From positions 434,001-498,000 of the forward strand of contig JAHCJI010000001.1 in NCBI GenBank assembly GCA_026126305.1: a stretch of 64,000 bases of DNA, in the 5' to 3' direction. The notes beneath the pieces were generated by a model. The model was not told the DNA's origin. It did no database searches and saw only the letters and a program-made list of their open reading frames with translations. This stretch comes from Phycisphaeraceae bacterium (lineage in GTDB: Bacteria > Planctomycetota > Phycisphaerae > Phycisphaerales > UBA1924). Numbering within the stretch: the first letter of the stretch is position 1; every line of letters begins with the position of its first letter. Below, piece by piece: positions 26,094 through 35,198 of the stretch. The position numbers and the translations under genes were made by a program.

Positions 26094-28091
26094 CCAGGGC
26101 TCTCGCCAGTTCGGATCCCTTGCCTGTTCGATGATGCTTTCCAACTGTTCCTCGCTCTCGAAGCCCACCGTGGCAACGTCCACCATCAGCCTCGCGGGGT
26201 CTTCGTGAGGCTGGCGGGGCTTGCCCAGAGGTGGGTTGTCGAGCCAGCGGGTTTCTTCCGGCGAGTGGCAGACCAGACCATCCACTCCCAGTCTGCGGCC
26301 CGTGCGCCCCCAGAGCGCCGCGGCGTGCAAGAGGCCCGGGTGATCGGCGATGGCAAAGCGTGAGCGCCCGTCTTGGGTCTGCGAGTGTGGCGTGGCCTGC
26401 GGCACGATGGCATTCAGCGCAAACCACCGCGCCCGGTCGATGTCCTCGAACGTGCGCCGCACGATGGGCAGCCCGCCGGACATGGCCGCCTCGGCAAGGC
26501 GCTGGTGCAAGAGCCCGCGCACCGAGGCGTGGATGGTCACGCCGGCCAACTGGTACGCCGCACGCAAGGGCTCGCCGTGCGCCAGTTCACCCCTCGCGTG
26601 CGCGGCCAGTTCGGGGTGGTCGACCCATCCCAGGCCGTAGAGGTGCAAGCGCCAGCCCCTGCGTTCGCAGATGCGCGCCGCCCAGAGCGCGGCTTGCTGG
26701 CGATGGTGCAGGTCGGCCAGCGGCAGCGCCGCCTGGTGCAACAACGATTCAACCATGGCCGGCGTACACGACCGACCAAAGCCGTGGTGCAGCGCCTCTT
26801 CGCACACCGGCCGCAGGGCCCGGGCGATCCACTGATCCTCGCGCAAGGCACGTTCGAGGGCACGTGGCACCAGCGTCTCCAGCGCGGCGACGGCGCGGGC
26901 CTGCGGCGTGGTGCGCCCACTCTGCTCGACCTGTCGCGCAACGTACGCGGCCGGCGGCTCGCTGTGGCGTGTCATGAGCGCTACAGCGCACCGCAGGTGG
27001 TTGTGCTCACTGCCCACCGGCCCGCGGTGGAATTTGGCCGGCGAGACGGCGTTGGGCCACGCCAGCGTACGCGAGTCATCCATGCCAAGCCGCGTGCGAT
27101 GCTCGGGGTAGAGCATGCCCACGATGAAGTCGTTGGGCCCGGCCCGCACCGAAGCCTCGCCCGCGAAAAAGTGCCCCATCGCGTCCTGGGCCCACGTCAC
27201 CACCGGCACATGCGGGGGGATCACCGGGCCGATCTGCGGACGCAGATAGTTCACCAGCACGACGGCGTCGGGGTCGAACCCCAGCACGGCTTTGAGATAG
27301 TGGGCCTGCGTCTGCCGAGTGTGGTCGTCGGCTTCAAGCAGCAGGCGGGCATCGTGGCCCAGCGTGCCCAGGGCGTGGACGAAGTCGGCCGCGGCGTGCT
27401 TCATGTAGGTAGAAAATCGTGATGTGATGACCAGCACGCGCAGGCCCGTGCCTTGTCGCAGGCGAGCGCGGAGCGCCTCGCGCCGTGGCCGGTCGTTGGC
27501 CCACTGGCGCAGCGTGGCGGTGCGCTCCCGCATCGTGGCCTGCTGGCGGGCGTGGGTCTCGCCCAGCAGGTGGGCGATGGCCTGGGCCAGTTCGGGCGTA
27601 CCGCCCGCCTCGTGGATCTTCTGTGGCAGCGCGTCGTCGACGTGGTCCCGCAGCCAGGCGTCCAGTTGCTGCATCGCCATGGGGCCCATGAACCACTCGA
27701 CACCGGGTGCATCCAAAAGGGACCGAGTGGCGTCCAGATCCTGCGCGGCGGCATGGCGTGCCAGGCCGGCCAGCGCGGCGGGGGCGTCGGGCTCGACCAC
27801 CAGCACGCGCGGACGATACTGGAGCGTTCCAGTTCGCTCTCGCAAGGCCCGGTCGAGCAGCTCAGGGCAAGACAGGCCCGCCAGCACGATCGGTTGGGCG
27901 AAGCCATCGTTTGCCGGCCACATGGGGCGATGGGCAGCCACCGGTGGAGCGACGGCAAGAGCCGGGCCCAGGCCCTCGAGGACCCCACCGGGAAGATGCC
28001 ACCTCTCACTGGCATAAGGCCACAGCCGGCACGCCAAGTCATGGAGTGGCCCCGCGCCAGTTTGCGCACGAACGGCTGGAACGGCAGACAT
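26001..28091 (-). CDS. CgeB-like family 1 glycosyltransferase
   Basis: A 696-residue protein. LRVLVITSRFSTYMKHAAADFVHALGTLGHDARLLLEADDHT starts a GT-B Rossmann domain. VNYLRPQIGPVIPPHVPVVTWAQDAMGHFF and FIVGMLYPEHRTRLGMDDSRTLAWPNAVSP resemble DUF3880/CgeB-type glycosyltransferases. ASVRGLLHQRLAEAAMSGGLPIVRR is the donor-binding glycine/acid motif of that family. About 210 N-terminal residues are unassigned. ATG 28091 lies 40 bases from the divergent methyltransferase start. Together with its neighbours it suggests synthesis of a decorated surface glycan. Confidence 0.75.
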   Translation of the reverse strand: MSAVPAVRAQTGAGPLHDLACRLWPYASERWHLPGGVLEGLGPALAVAPPVAAHRPMWPANDGFAQPIVLAGLSCPELLDRALRERTGTLQYRPRVLVVEPDAPAALAGLARHAAAQDLDATRSLLDAPGVEWFMGPMAMQQLDAWLRDHVDDALPQKIHEAGGTPELAQAIAHLLGETHARQQATMRERTATLRQWANDRPRREALRARLRQGTGLRVLVITSRFSTYMKHAAADFVHALGTLGHDARLLLEADDHTRQTQAHYLKAVLGFDPDAVVLVNYLRPQIGPVIPPHVPVVTWAQDAMGHFFAGEASVRAGPNDFIVGMLYPEHRTRLGMDDSRTLAWPNAVSPAKFHRGPVGSEHNHLRCAVALMTRHSEPPAAYVARQVEQSGRTTPQARAVAALETLVPRALERALREDQWIARALRPVCEEALHHGFGRSCTPAMVESLLHQAALPLADLHHRQQAALWAARICERRGWRLHLYGLGWVDHPELAAHARGELAHGEPLRAAYQLAGVTIHASVRGLLHQRLAEAAMSGGLPIVRRTFEDIDRARWFALNAIVPQATPHSQTQDGRSRFAIADHPGLLHAAALWGRTGRRLGVDGLVCHSPEETRWLDNPPLGKPRQPHEDPARLMVDVATVGFESEEQLESIIEQARDPNWREPWSRAIDVRVRERFAMDSFARETIELIRRHFL

Positions 28092-28131
28092 GGCCCTTCC
28101 ATCGTCCTGCGGCTCGTGCCGACGACAGAAG

Positions 28132-29379
28132 ATGGCCGATGACCCGAGCGTGAGCGCTCTAGACACCCAATCGACCCCCGCTCCCGTCGTGGCCCAGGCC
28201 TGGCAGCCCAAAGCGCCCCGACTGCCGCTGGTGCCCCAGTTGCGTGAGCGGCTGCTCGACCGCACGGCCGCCTGGCTCGAAGAGCGGGGCGTGCGGCGCA
28301 TCGCGCTCTATCCCGGCGGGCGGCACACGCGGGCGATCATCCGCCAGCCCTGGCTCCTGCACGGCATCGAGGTGGTGGCGGTGCTCGACGATTCGCCCAA
28401 GACCACGGCGATGGCGGGTGTGTCCGTGTACACACCCAGCGAAGCGGCGCGTTCACCAACGTTCCAGGCGGTGGTGCTGAGTACCACCGAGCACGAGGAA
28501 GCCCTGGGCGAGCGGGCCCGCGCAGCGTTCGCTGGCACGCCGGTGGAGGTCGTTGTCCTCTACCTGCCCGACGATAGTTTGTGGGAAGCGCAGGCGACCA
28601 TCGAGCGGCTGGTGGCCCGGGGCGTGCCGCTGGCCGACGCCCGATGGCTGGTGGACAACCGAGGCGAAAGGCACGACGCGCTCTTGCCCATCATCCCACC
28701 CGCCCGCACCGAACTGCACGCAAGGCGCTACGAACTGGCCGCAGACCTCGCGCTGCAAGGCGCGGCCCGGCGCGTGGCCGACGTGGCCTGTGGCACGGGA
28801 TATGGCACGCGGCTGCTGGCGATGATCACCGGAGCACGGGCCGAGGGCGTGGACCTGGACCCCTCGGCCGTGGACTACGCCCGGCGCACGCACGGGCTCA
28901 ACGGCCGATGCGTCTTCCACGCCGCCGACGCGTGTACAACGCCCTTGCCATCGGCCACGTTCGACCTGGCGGCCAGCTTCGAGACCATCGAGCACGTGCC
29001 CGACGCGGCGGGCCTGGTCGCAGAGTTGCACCGCATCCTCAGGCCCGGAGGCCGGCTGGTCATCAGCACGCCAAACCGCCTGGGGCCCACGCCCTACCAC
29101 GTCCACGACTTCGGATTCGCCGAGTTTTCGGCCATGATCGCGGGCGGCCTCGAGGTCGAGCGATGGATCGGCCAGAGCGCCACCGACGAGGTGTACGCGC
29201 CCGACCTGCCGCCGGGCATGTGGCCCCTGGACGGCGTGGCCGCGATGCACGACCGCTGGACCAAGGGCCCGGGGCGGCCGCAATTCCTGATCGCCGTGGC
29301 GCGTAAGGGCGAGGGCCGCAAGGTCACCAGCCACATGGACGCCATCGTCTCGTGGATGCGCAGCACCCCTGGTGCATAA
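28132..29379 (+). CDS. SAM-dependent methyltransferase with N-terminal Rossmann-like domain
   Basis: A 415-residue protein. An N-terminal Rossmann-like domain (about 48-150; IALYPGGRHTRAIIRQ, VVAVLDDSPKT) resembles those found on sugar-processing proteins. The methyltransferase domain carries motif I VADVACGTGYGTRLLAMI, acidic EGVDLDP, DLAASFETIEHVPD and LRPGGRLVISTPN (Methyltransf_11/25 type). It probably methylates a glycan or sugar nucleotide made by the adjacent glycosyltransferases; this is context inference. Expression is divergent from the CgeB-like gene over a 40-base gap. Confidence 0.85.
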   Translation: MADDPSVSALDTQSTPAPVVAQAWQPKAPRLPLVPQLRERLLDRTAAWLEERGVRRIALYPGGRHTRAIIRQPWLLHGIEVVAVLDDSPKTTAMAGVSVYTPSEAARSPTFQAVVLSTTEHEEALGERARAAFAGTPVEVVVLYLPDDSLWEAQATIERLVARGVPLADARWLVDNRGERHDALLPIIPPARTELHARRYELAADLALQGAARRVADVACGTGYGTRLLAMITGARAEGVDLDPSAVDYARRTHGLNGRCVFHAADACTTPLPSATFDLAASFETIEHVPDAAGLVAELHRILRPGGRLVISTPNRLGPTPYHVHDFGFAEFSAMIAGGLEVERWIGQSATDEVYAPDLPPGMWPLDGVAAMHDRWTKGPGRPQFLIAVARKGEGRKVTSHMDAIVSWMRSTPGA

Positions 29380-29469
29380 CCCATGCGAGCATCGATGGGG
29401 CGTCCGAACGTGTGCCCCGTTCGCGTGTGGGTTCGCGTGGGCATTCCCCGGCTTCTACCCTCCCCACCT

Positions 29470-30552
29470 ATGACCAACCCCTCCAACACCAAACCCCGAA
29501 TCCTCACCGGCGACACCCCTACCGGCCAGCTCCACCTCGGACACCTCGTGGGCAGCCTGGAGAGTCGCGTCGCGTCGCAGGACGACTACGACTGCTACTT
29601 CCTCATCGCCAACATGCACGCCTACACAACCCGGGCAGACAAGCCGCAGGGCATCCGCGAGAGCACGTTCGAGATCGTCAAGGACTGGCTCGCGGTGGGC
29701 ATCGATCCCAACCGCTCGACGTTCGTGCTGCAAACCGAGGTTCCCGCCATCGCCGAACTCACCTGGTTCTTCGCCATGCTGCTGCCCTTCAACCGGGTGA
29801 TGCGCAACCCGACGCTTAAGACCGAGATCGACGACAAGGGGCTGGGCGACACCTACTCCTTCGGCTTCCCCATGTACGCCGTGGGCCAGTGCGCCGACAT
29901 CCTCGCGTTCCGCCCACAGCTCATCCCCGTGGGCGAGGACCAGGTCGCCCACATCGAGATGTGCCGCGAGGCGGCGCGGCGCTTCAACCAGGTCTACTGC
30001 GGCGTCGACCCGCACGCCGAGGACCACGAGCACGAGGCGATCGGCGGCGTCTTCCCAATCCCCCAGGCCAAGGTCGGCCGCATCGGCAGGCTCGTGGGGG
30101 TCGACGGCAAGCAGAAGATGTCCAAGAGCCTCAACAACGCCATCTTCCTGACGGATACCCTTAAAGAGATCAAGAAGAAGATGGGCCAGCTCTACACCGG
30201 CCGGCAGACGATGGACGAGCCCGGCGACATCGACAACGCCCTGTTCGAGTACGTCCGCGCCTTCATCCGTGAAGAGAGCAGGGTGCAGGAACTCGAACGC
30301 AAGTACGCCGCCGGCGACAATATCGGCGATGGCCACATCAAGGTCGAGGTGGCCCAGGCGATCGACGAACTGCTCGCCCCCATCCGCGAGAAGCGGGCGT
30401 CGCTCGCGGGCGAAGCGGGAGACAAGGTCGTCCTCGAGATCCTCCGCGAGCACGCGGCCAAGGCCAACACCGTGGCGGAAGAAACCCTGGCGCTGGCCAA
30501 GGCATCGATGAAGCTGGACTTCTTCACTCGGGAGCTGCGGTTTCCGAAGTAA
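29470..30552 (+). CDS. trpS: Tryptophan--tRNA ligase
   Basis: A 360-residue class I aminoacyl-tRNA synthetase. ILTGDTPTGQLHLGHLVGS holds the HIGH motif as HLGH (22-25). GEDQVAHIEMCREAARRFN is the conserved ATP/Trp-site helix. The KMSKS loop is at about 216-220. Length is close to the usual 330-360. ATG 29470 is chosen because it begins just before the Rossmann fold. No T-box or leader structure was found in the 90 bases upstream. Confidence 0.97.
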   Translation: MTNPSNTKPRILTGDTPTGQLHLGHLVGSLESRVASQDDYDCYFLIANMHAYTTRADKPQGIRESTFEIVKDWLAVGIDPNRSTFVLQTEVPAIAELTWFFAMLLPFNRVMRNPTLKTEIDDKGLGDTYSFGFPMYAVGQCADILAFRPQLIPVGEDQVAHIEMCREAARRFNQVYCGVDPHAEDHEHEAIGGVFPIPQAKVGRIGRLVGVDGKQKMSKSLNNAIFLTDTLKEIKKKMGQLYTGRQTMDEPGDIDNALFEYVRAFIREESRVQELERKYAAGDNIGDGHIKVEVAQAIDELLAPIREKRASLAGEAGDKVVLEILREHAAKANTVAEETLALAKASMKLDFFTRELRFPK

Positions 30553-30624
30553 ACACAGGGTCACCCAAGCCGTCTGGACCAAGGGTGCCCTCCCGTACTT
30601 CTAGCGCAGGTCTGTACAGAACCC

Positions 30625-31398
30625 CTAGAAACGAAACTCCAGCCCCACTTCAAGCGTGGCCGCGTCCAGGTCCAACAGGCGGATGCGCTGCCCGTTGTCG
30701 CGGTAGTGGATGTTGCTGAACGTGCGGTATCGCACCATCGCGTACAGCGACACCGGTTCGGCCAGCCTCACGCTGGCCCCGGCCATCGCCTGGAGCGCCA
30801 GGGCTCCGCGAGAGCTGTCCAGGTCCGTCGGGCTGCTGTCGCTCAGCCGGAACACCGAAGCGCCAATGCCACCGCCCGCGAACAGGCTTACCGGACCCAG
30901 GTGCACGTCGGGCAGGAAGTTCAGCGAGAAGCCATACTCGAACAGATCGCCGTCACCGACCTGAGCCCCGCCGCCCCGCAGGGAACGGTCGTACGAATCA
31001 TAAGAAAACAGGCCCTCGATCTCGACGCGAAAGCCCACCCGTGAAAATGGCCCGTCGTCCCAGATTCGGTACCGACCACCGATGGCAAAACTCAGCAGGA
31101 AGCCCGGCTCGTCAAAGTCCAACTCGCTGGCCACCCCGTCGAGCAGGTCGAAGTTGGCCGATCCGCGATCGGTGGCACCAACCCCGACGCGGTAGTACAT
31201 CCACATTTCCTGCTGGGCAATCTCCCGCTGGCGGCGGTTCCAGTCGCTGTCGGACAGAGCCTGCCCGCTGCCGGCGGCCGAGGCGGCCAGCGGTGCGGGC
31301 GGCGCATACTCAAACCGCACCGGCTCATCGCCCAAGGCCAGCGATCCCGCGCAAACTCCGCACAACAACGCCCCGGCCTGCTTCGTACGTCGCCCCAT
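30625..31398 (-). CDS. Outer-membrane beta-barrel protein
   Basis: A 257-residue exported protein with a signal peptide (MGRRTKQAGALLCGVCAGSLALG). Alternating hydrophobic strands run throughout (GFLLSFAIGGRYRIW, VGFRVEIEGLF, VSLFAGGGIGASVF, VSLYAMVRYRTF). The last strand, LEVGLEFRF, ends in a C-terminal Phe, the signature recognised by the BAM machinery. This fits an 8-stranded barrel of the OmpA/OmpW/porin-like class. The ribosome site GGAGGG precedes ATG 31398. Function beyond membrane insertion is unknown. It is divergent from nuoF. Confidence 0.82.
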   Translation of the reverse strand: MGRRTKQAGALLCGVCAGSLALGDEPVRFEYAPPAPLAASAAGSGQALSDSDWNRRQREIAQQEMWMYYRVGVGATDRGSANFDLLDGVASELDFDEPGFLLSFAIGGRYRIWDDGPFSRVGFRVEIEGLFSYDSYDRSLRGGGAQVGDGDLFEYGFSLNFLPDVHLGPVSLFAGGGIGASVFRLSDSSPTDLDSSRGALALQAMAGASVRLAEPVSLYAMVRYRTFSNIHYRDNGQRIRLLDLDAATLEVGLEFRF

Positions 31399-31530
31399 GT
31401 CCGTGTCCCTCCGTGCTTTGGGCGGTTTCCCGGGCAGAGCGTAGCCCCTCGGACCCGACCCTATCATCGGCCCAGGAGGCCCACGCGGGGGCCGATCCGG
31501 TATCCTGCCCCTTCGCACCCGGGAGTCACC

Positions 31531-32940
31531 ATGGCCTGGAGCCCAAAGTTCACCCAGCACGCCCTGTGCAAGCGCATCCCCACCTGGCCCTACGCCGACC
31601 CCAAAGACCGCCACGTCGTCTCCTACGACGAGTACGTCAAGACCGGCGGCTACGAGGGCCTGCGCAAGGCCCTGACCATGAAGCCCGGCGACGTCACCGA
31701 GGCCGTCAAGAAGTCCATGCTCCGAGGCCGGGGCGGCGCGGGCTTCCCCACCGGGCTCAAGTGGACCTTCCTACCCAAGTTGGACGAGGGCCAAGACGAC
31801 CTCTCCAAGCGCGGCCCGAGATACCTGGCCATCAACGCCGACGAGAGCGAGCCGGGCACCTTCAAGGACCGCCTGCTCATGGACTTCGACCCCCACCTGG
31901 TGCTCGAGGGCATCGCCATCTGCTGCTACGCCTGCCGACTCGACAAGGCATTCATCTTCATCCGCGGCGAGTACCACCACCAGGCGCACGTCCTCGAAAA
32001 AGCCATCGCCGAGGCCTACGACAACGGCATCTTCGGGCCCAAGGGACTGATCAACTCCAACGCCAACACCGGTGGCGCGAAGTTCACCGTCGACTGCTAC
32101 GTCCATCGAGGCGCTGGTGCCTACATCTGCGGCGAAGAAACCGCCCTGCTCGAGGGCCTCGAAGGCAAACGCGGATGGCCACGCATCAAGCCACCATTCC
32201 CCGCCGTCGAGGGCCTCTTCGGCAAGCCCACCATCATCAACAACGTCGAGACACTCGCCCACCTGCCCAGCATCGTCGAAAACGGCCCCGAGTGGTTCAT
32301 GGCCCAGGGCGTCGAGAGCACCGTCGGCGGGCCGCCCAGCTACGGCACCAAACTCATGGGCGTCAGCGGCCACGTCAATCGCCCGGGCGTCTACGAGTTC
32401 GAGCTCGGCATCCCGCTCCGCACCCTCATCGAAGACTACTGCGGCGGCATCCGCGGCGGCAAGAAGTACAAGGCCGCCATCCCAGGCGGCGTCTCCATGG
32501 GCATCCTGGGAACCGACCAGTACGAGGCCGAGCTCGACTTCGACATAGGCCGCAAATACAACGTGCTCGGCCTGGGCACCGCCTGCCCCACGGTGTTCGA
32601 CGAGGACACCGACATGGTCGCCGTCGCGCGCAACATCAGCCGCTTCTTCAAGCACGAAAGCTGCGGCCAGTGCACGCCCTGCCGTGAGGGCAGCGGCTGG
32701 CTCTACCAACTCATGACCCGCATCGAAGAAGGCCACGCCAAGACCAAAGACCTGGACATGGCCCTGGAGATCGCCACCAGCATGGGCTCCATGCCCGGCA
32801 CGACGATCTGCGGCCTGGCCGACGGCAACAACTGGGCCCTGCGCACCATCATGAACAAGTTCCGCGACGAGTTCGAAACCAGAGTGAGCCCCAGCCACGT
32901 CGCCGTCAAGATGACCATCGGCGCGGCGGCGCATGGGTAG
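31531..32940 (+). CDS. nuoF: NADH-quinone oxidoreductase subunit F
   Basis: The 469-residue peripheral subunit of complex I that binds NADH, FMN and the N3 cluster. GRGGAGFPTGLKWTF is the FMN/NADH glycine loop and ADESEPGTFKDR follows. The Fe-S ligands are SCGQCTPCREG (Cys378, 381, 384) plus Cys427 in TTICGLAD. GAGAYICGEETALLEGLEGKRG is also diagnostic. No other nuo gene lies in the window, so the gene is isolated from its partners here; it might instead serve another NADH-dependent flavoprotein complex (hydrogenase or formate dehydrogenase). The ribosome site GGGAG precedes ATG 31531. Confidence 0.94.
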   Translation: MAWSPKFTQHALCKRIPTWPYADPKDRHVVSYDEYVKTGGYEGLRKALTMKPGDVTEAVKKSMLRGRGGAGFPTGLKWTFLPKLDEGQDDLSKRGPRYLAINADESEPGTFKDRLLMDFDPHLVLEGIAICCYACRLDKAFIFIRGEYHHQAHVLEKAIAEAYDNGIFGPKGLINSNANTGGAKFTVDCYVHRGAGAYICGEETALLEGLEGKRGWPRIKPPFPAVEGLFGKPTIINNVETLAHLPSIVENGPEWFMAQGVESTVGGPPSYGTKLMGVSGHVNRPGVYEFELGIPLRTLIEDYCGGIRGGKKYKAAIPGGVSMGILGTDQYEAELDFDIGRKYNVLGLGTACPTVFDEDTDMVAVARNISRFFKHESCGQCTPCREGSGWLYQLMTRIEEGHAKTKDLDMALEIATSMGSMPGTTICGLADGNNWALRTIMNKFRDEFETRVSPSHVAVKMTIGAAAHG

Positions 32941-32943
32941 CAC

Positions 32944-33759
32944 GTGTCGGACGCACGCCAGGCAGCCATCTTCCTCGGCTTGCTCGCGCCGTTGCTCATC
33001 GCCACCGGCATCCTCTTCCCAAGTGCCGCTGGTTCCATGATTTTTCTAGCCATCATGCTTGGGCTCTTCCTGATCCGAGACAGCCAGACCGTCCGCGAAG
33101 ACGGCACACTCGACCCGAATTCTTCCAACTTCATCTCCCGATCCGTAGGCAACTACCTCATTCGCCAACACGAACAGCACTATGGCCCGGGCACCGCCAC
33201 AAAGCATCTACATCGAACAACAAAACGCAAGCCCATGCCCGATGCCCTGGGCATCGTGGTCTACACCACCGTCCTCACAACGCTGTACATAGCCACCCAC
33301 ATGTCCGCCGCCGGCAACATCGACGCGAACGTGCATCGTCTGTTCTTGCCCGTTTTGATCCCTGCAAATGCAGTCAACACGCATGGCATGGTCGAAGGCT
33401 TTATCTGGGGCGTGGTCCTTGGCGGGCCTCTCGCCGCCGGCCTTGGTGTCACGCTCGCCCGGGCCGCACGTTCGGGCGAAAGCCCCAAACGGACATGGCC
33501 CGACCTGCGTCTGCCCGTGCTGCACATCCTGCTGAGCGCCGGGTACGCTGCACTCACGGCCGCCGCCATCACGCAACACCTCACACGCTCGCAGGCAACC
33601 CCAGAAGGCGACACCCTGCTCATCATCTTTCTGGCCCATGCCGTGGCGGCAGGCGTCATCCTGCCGAGCATATTCGTGCTCAGCATGTTGACAGTCTCTC
33701 GCCGGCTCCGAACAAAGGGAACAGAGGTGCCCTTCAGGCACACCCCATCTCACAGATAA
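32944..33759 (+). CDS. Multi-pass membrane protein of unknown function
   Basis: A 271-residue protein starting at GTG 32944, four bases after the nuoF stop, so it is co-transcribed. About six hydrophobic helices are visible: AAIFLGLLAPLLIATGI, IFLAIMLGLFLI, ALGIVVYTTVLTTLYIA, GFIWGVVLGGPLAAGLGV, VLHILLSAGYAALTAA, and LIIFLAHAVAAGVILPSIFVL. I recognise no family and see no complex I subunit signature. The last 10 bases overlap the convergent terminase gene. Confidence 0.72.
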   Translation: MSDARQAAIFLGLLAPLLIATGILFPSAAGSMIFLAIMLGLFLIRDSQTVREDGTLDPNSSNFISRSVGNYLIRQHEQHYGPGTATKHLHRTTKRKPMPDALGIVVYTTVLTTLYIATHMSAAGNIDANVHRLFLPVLIPANAVNTHGMVEGFIWGVVLGGPLAAGLGVTLARAARSGESPKRTWPDLRLPVLHILLSAGYAALTAAAITQHLTRSQATPEGDTLLIIFLAHAVAAGVILPSIFVLSMLTVSRRLRTKGTEVPFRHTPSHR

Positions 33760-35198
33760 CTCCCCGCCTTCAACGCCCCCGGCCGATCCAGGTTCGTCAC
33801 CAGGTACCGCAGCGCGTCCACCGCGTGGTCGGGCCCGTCCTTGGCCGGCTCCTCGCTCATCGGGCGCGTCATGTCGTAGTGGTACCGCTCCAGGCTCTCG
33901 ATCAGGTGCTCGCACGCGGGAGAGATGAACAGCCTGGGCTCGCCGCTGGCCGGTCGCAGGCGGTGGCGCAGCAGGTCGAGCCCGGCGCGGATGGTCGTGC
34001 GGCGGGCGCGCACGGTCAGGCCGGCGCGTTGGAGTTGTTGGGCGTCGCTCAGGCCCGTCTGCGCGTTGCCCTGCCAGCCGGCGGGGTCGATGCCGATCCA
34101 ACTCGGCTTACGCGTCTCATCTTCCAGCATCGCGTCGATGTGCTCGCTCAACAAACACCGGCTCGCCACGCGCTCGCGCACGACGTGCAGCACACCCTTG
34201 GGGCTGAGCGCACCCCACACGATCACCGTCGGCGAGCGATAGCCGAAGTCCATGCCCAGCACCCAACGCAACTCCCCTTCGCTTCCCACGAACTCCCGCA
34301 CGTGCACGTCGCGATCAAACTCGGGCAGCACCACGTCGTCGCTCTTGGGCCGTTCGCAACGCATCTCCGCGTCCCACGTGCGCATCGACACTCGGCCCTT
34401 GAGCGAGAGAGCGTCGGCGATCGACAGGTGCCCGGCCGCGCGATCTTGCGATTTCGCCGAACCCTGGCACTCGTTCCACAACGCGCATCCCTCGCACGCG
34501 TAGCGGTCATCGCAGCGCTCGAGCACGTCCACAACGCCCCACTTGAACAGCCGCCGCGTGCCCGCGCTCGCCTGCTCCACGACGTCGCGCATCAGCCCGT
34601 GCGCGCGGTGCATAGTGCTGAGCGCCTCGATCGACCCGCAGATGGTATACGTTCTCCCGTCGTACGTAACGTCCTTGCTTCGCGTCGTCAACTGAGCGGC
34701 GTCCCACACCGCCGGGTCGAAGAGCTCTACCTCGTCGCATCGCAACTTCTGGATGCGCGTGCCCCGAACCGACGCCTGCGACTGCGCCAGCAACTCGAGC
34801 CTCGAACCGTTGACCAGTTCGATCTTCCGATCGGTGATGCGCCCCTCGATCAGGTCGTTGTAGGCGGGCAAGGAGAACAGGTGCCGAAGGTGCGCGTGCA
34901 TGCGCTGGGCCTGTTCGAGCGAGCCGCCCAGGATGCGCACCTCGATGCCCGGCTTGTACACCATGTCCAGCAGCGTCGCCACGGCACCCAAGAAGGTCTT
35001 GCCCCCGCCGCGGTTGGCCCACACCACAGCGTCGATGGGATCGTTGTCATCAACGCCAAGCGCTCGCGGCATGTGGTCGGCAAAGAACGCGTGCGCGAGA
35101 TACCTCAACGGCATCGCGCTCAGCCGCACGTCCAGCGACTCCTGCACGCATCTCACAAGGCCGTCGATGCAGGCCGGACGAGCCGGCATCGGGGTCAT
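33750..35198 (-). CDS. Phage-type terminase large subunit (TerL-like)
   Basis: A 482-residue two-domain protein. The N-terminal packaging-ATPase domain has a Walker A-like ANRGGGKTFLG (Lys67) and Walker B KLRCDEVELF (Asp155-Glu156). A Cys cluster (229, 235, 238, 244; YACEGCALWNEC) looks like a zinc knuckle. The C-terminal RNase H-fold nuclease supplies Asp317 (GMDFGY), Asp371 (GIDPAGW) and Asp457/461 (GPDHAVDAL), so both activities look intact. In phages TerL drives DNA into capsids and cuts it. Here no small terminase, portal or capsid gene is near. ATG 35198 overlaps the GNAT stop (ATGA), the last gene of a four-gene coupled operon. It could be part of a GTA-like or repurposed system. Confidence 0.88.
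   Translation of the reverse strand: MTPMPARPACIDGLVRCVQESLDVRLSAMPLRYLAHAFFADHMPRALGVDDNDPIDAVVWANRGGGKTFLGAVATLLDMVYKPGIEVRILGGSLEQAQRMHAHLRHLFSLPAYNDLIEGRITDRKIELVNGSRLELLAQSQASVRGTRIQKLRCDEVELFDPAVWDAAQLTTRSKDVTYDGRTYTICGSIEALSTMHRAHGLMRDVVEQASAGTRRLFKWGVVDVLERCDDRYACEGCALWNECQGSAKSQDRAAGHLSIADALSLKGRVSMRTWDAEMRCERPKSDDVVLPEFDRDVHVREFVGSEGELRWVLGMDFGYRSPTVIVWGALSPKGVLHVVRERVASRCLLSEHIDAMLEDETRKPSWIGIDPAGWQGNAQTGLSDAQQLQRAGLTVRARRTTIRAGLDLLRHRLRPASGEPRLFISPACEHLIESLERYHYDMTRPMSEEPAKDGPDHAVDALRYLVTNLDRPGALKAGSYL

Noticed and set aside
29380..29469. T-box or trp leader before trpS
   Set aside because: No specifier loop, T-box core or Trp-rich leader peptide could be found in the 90 bases.
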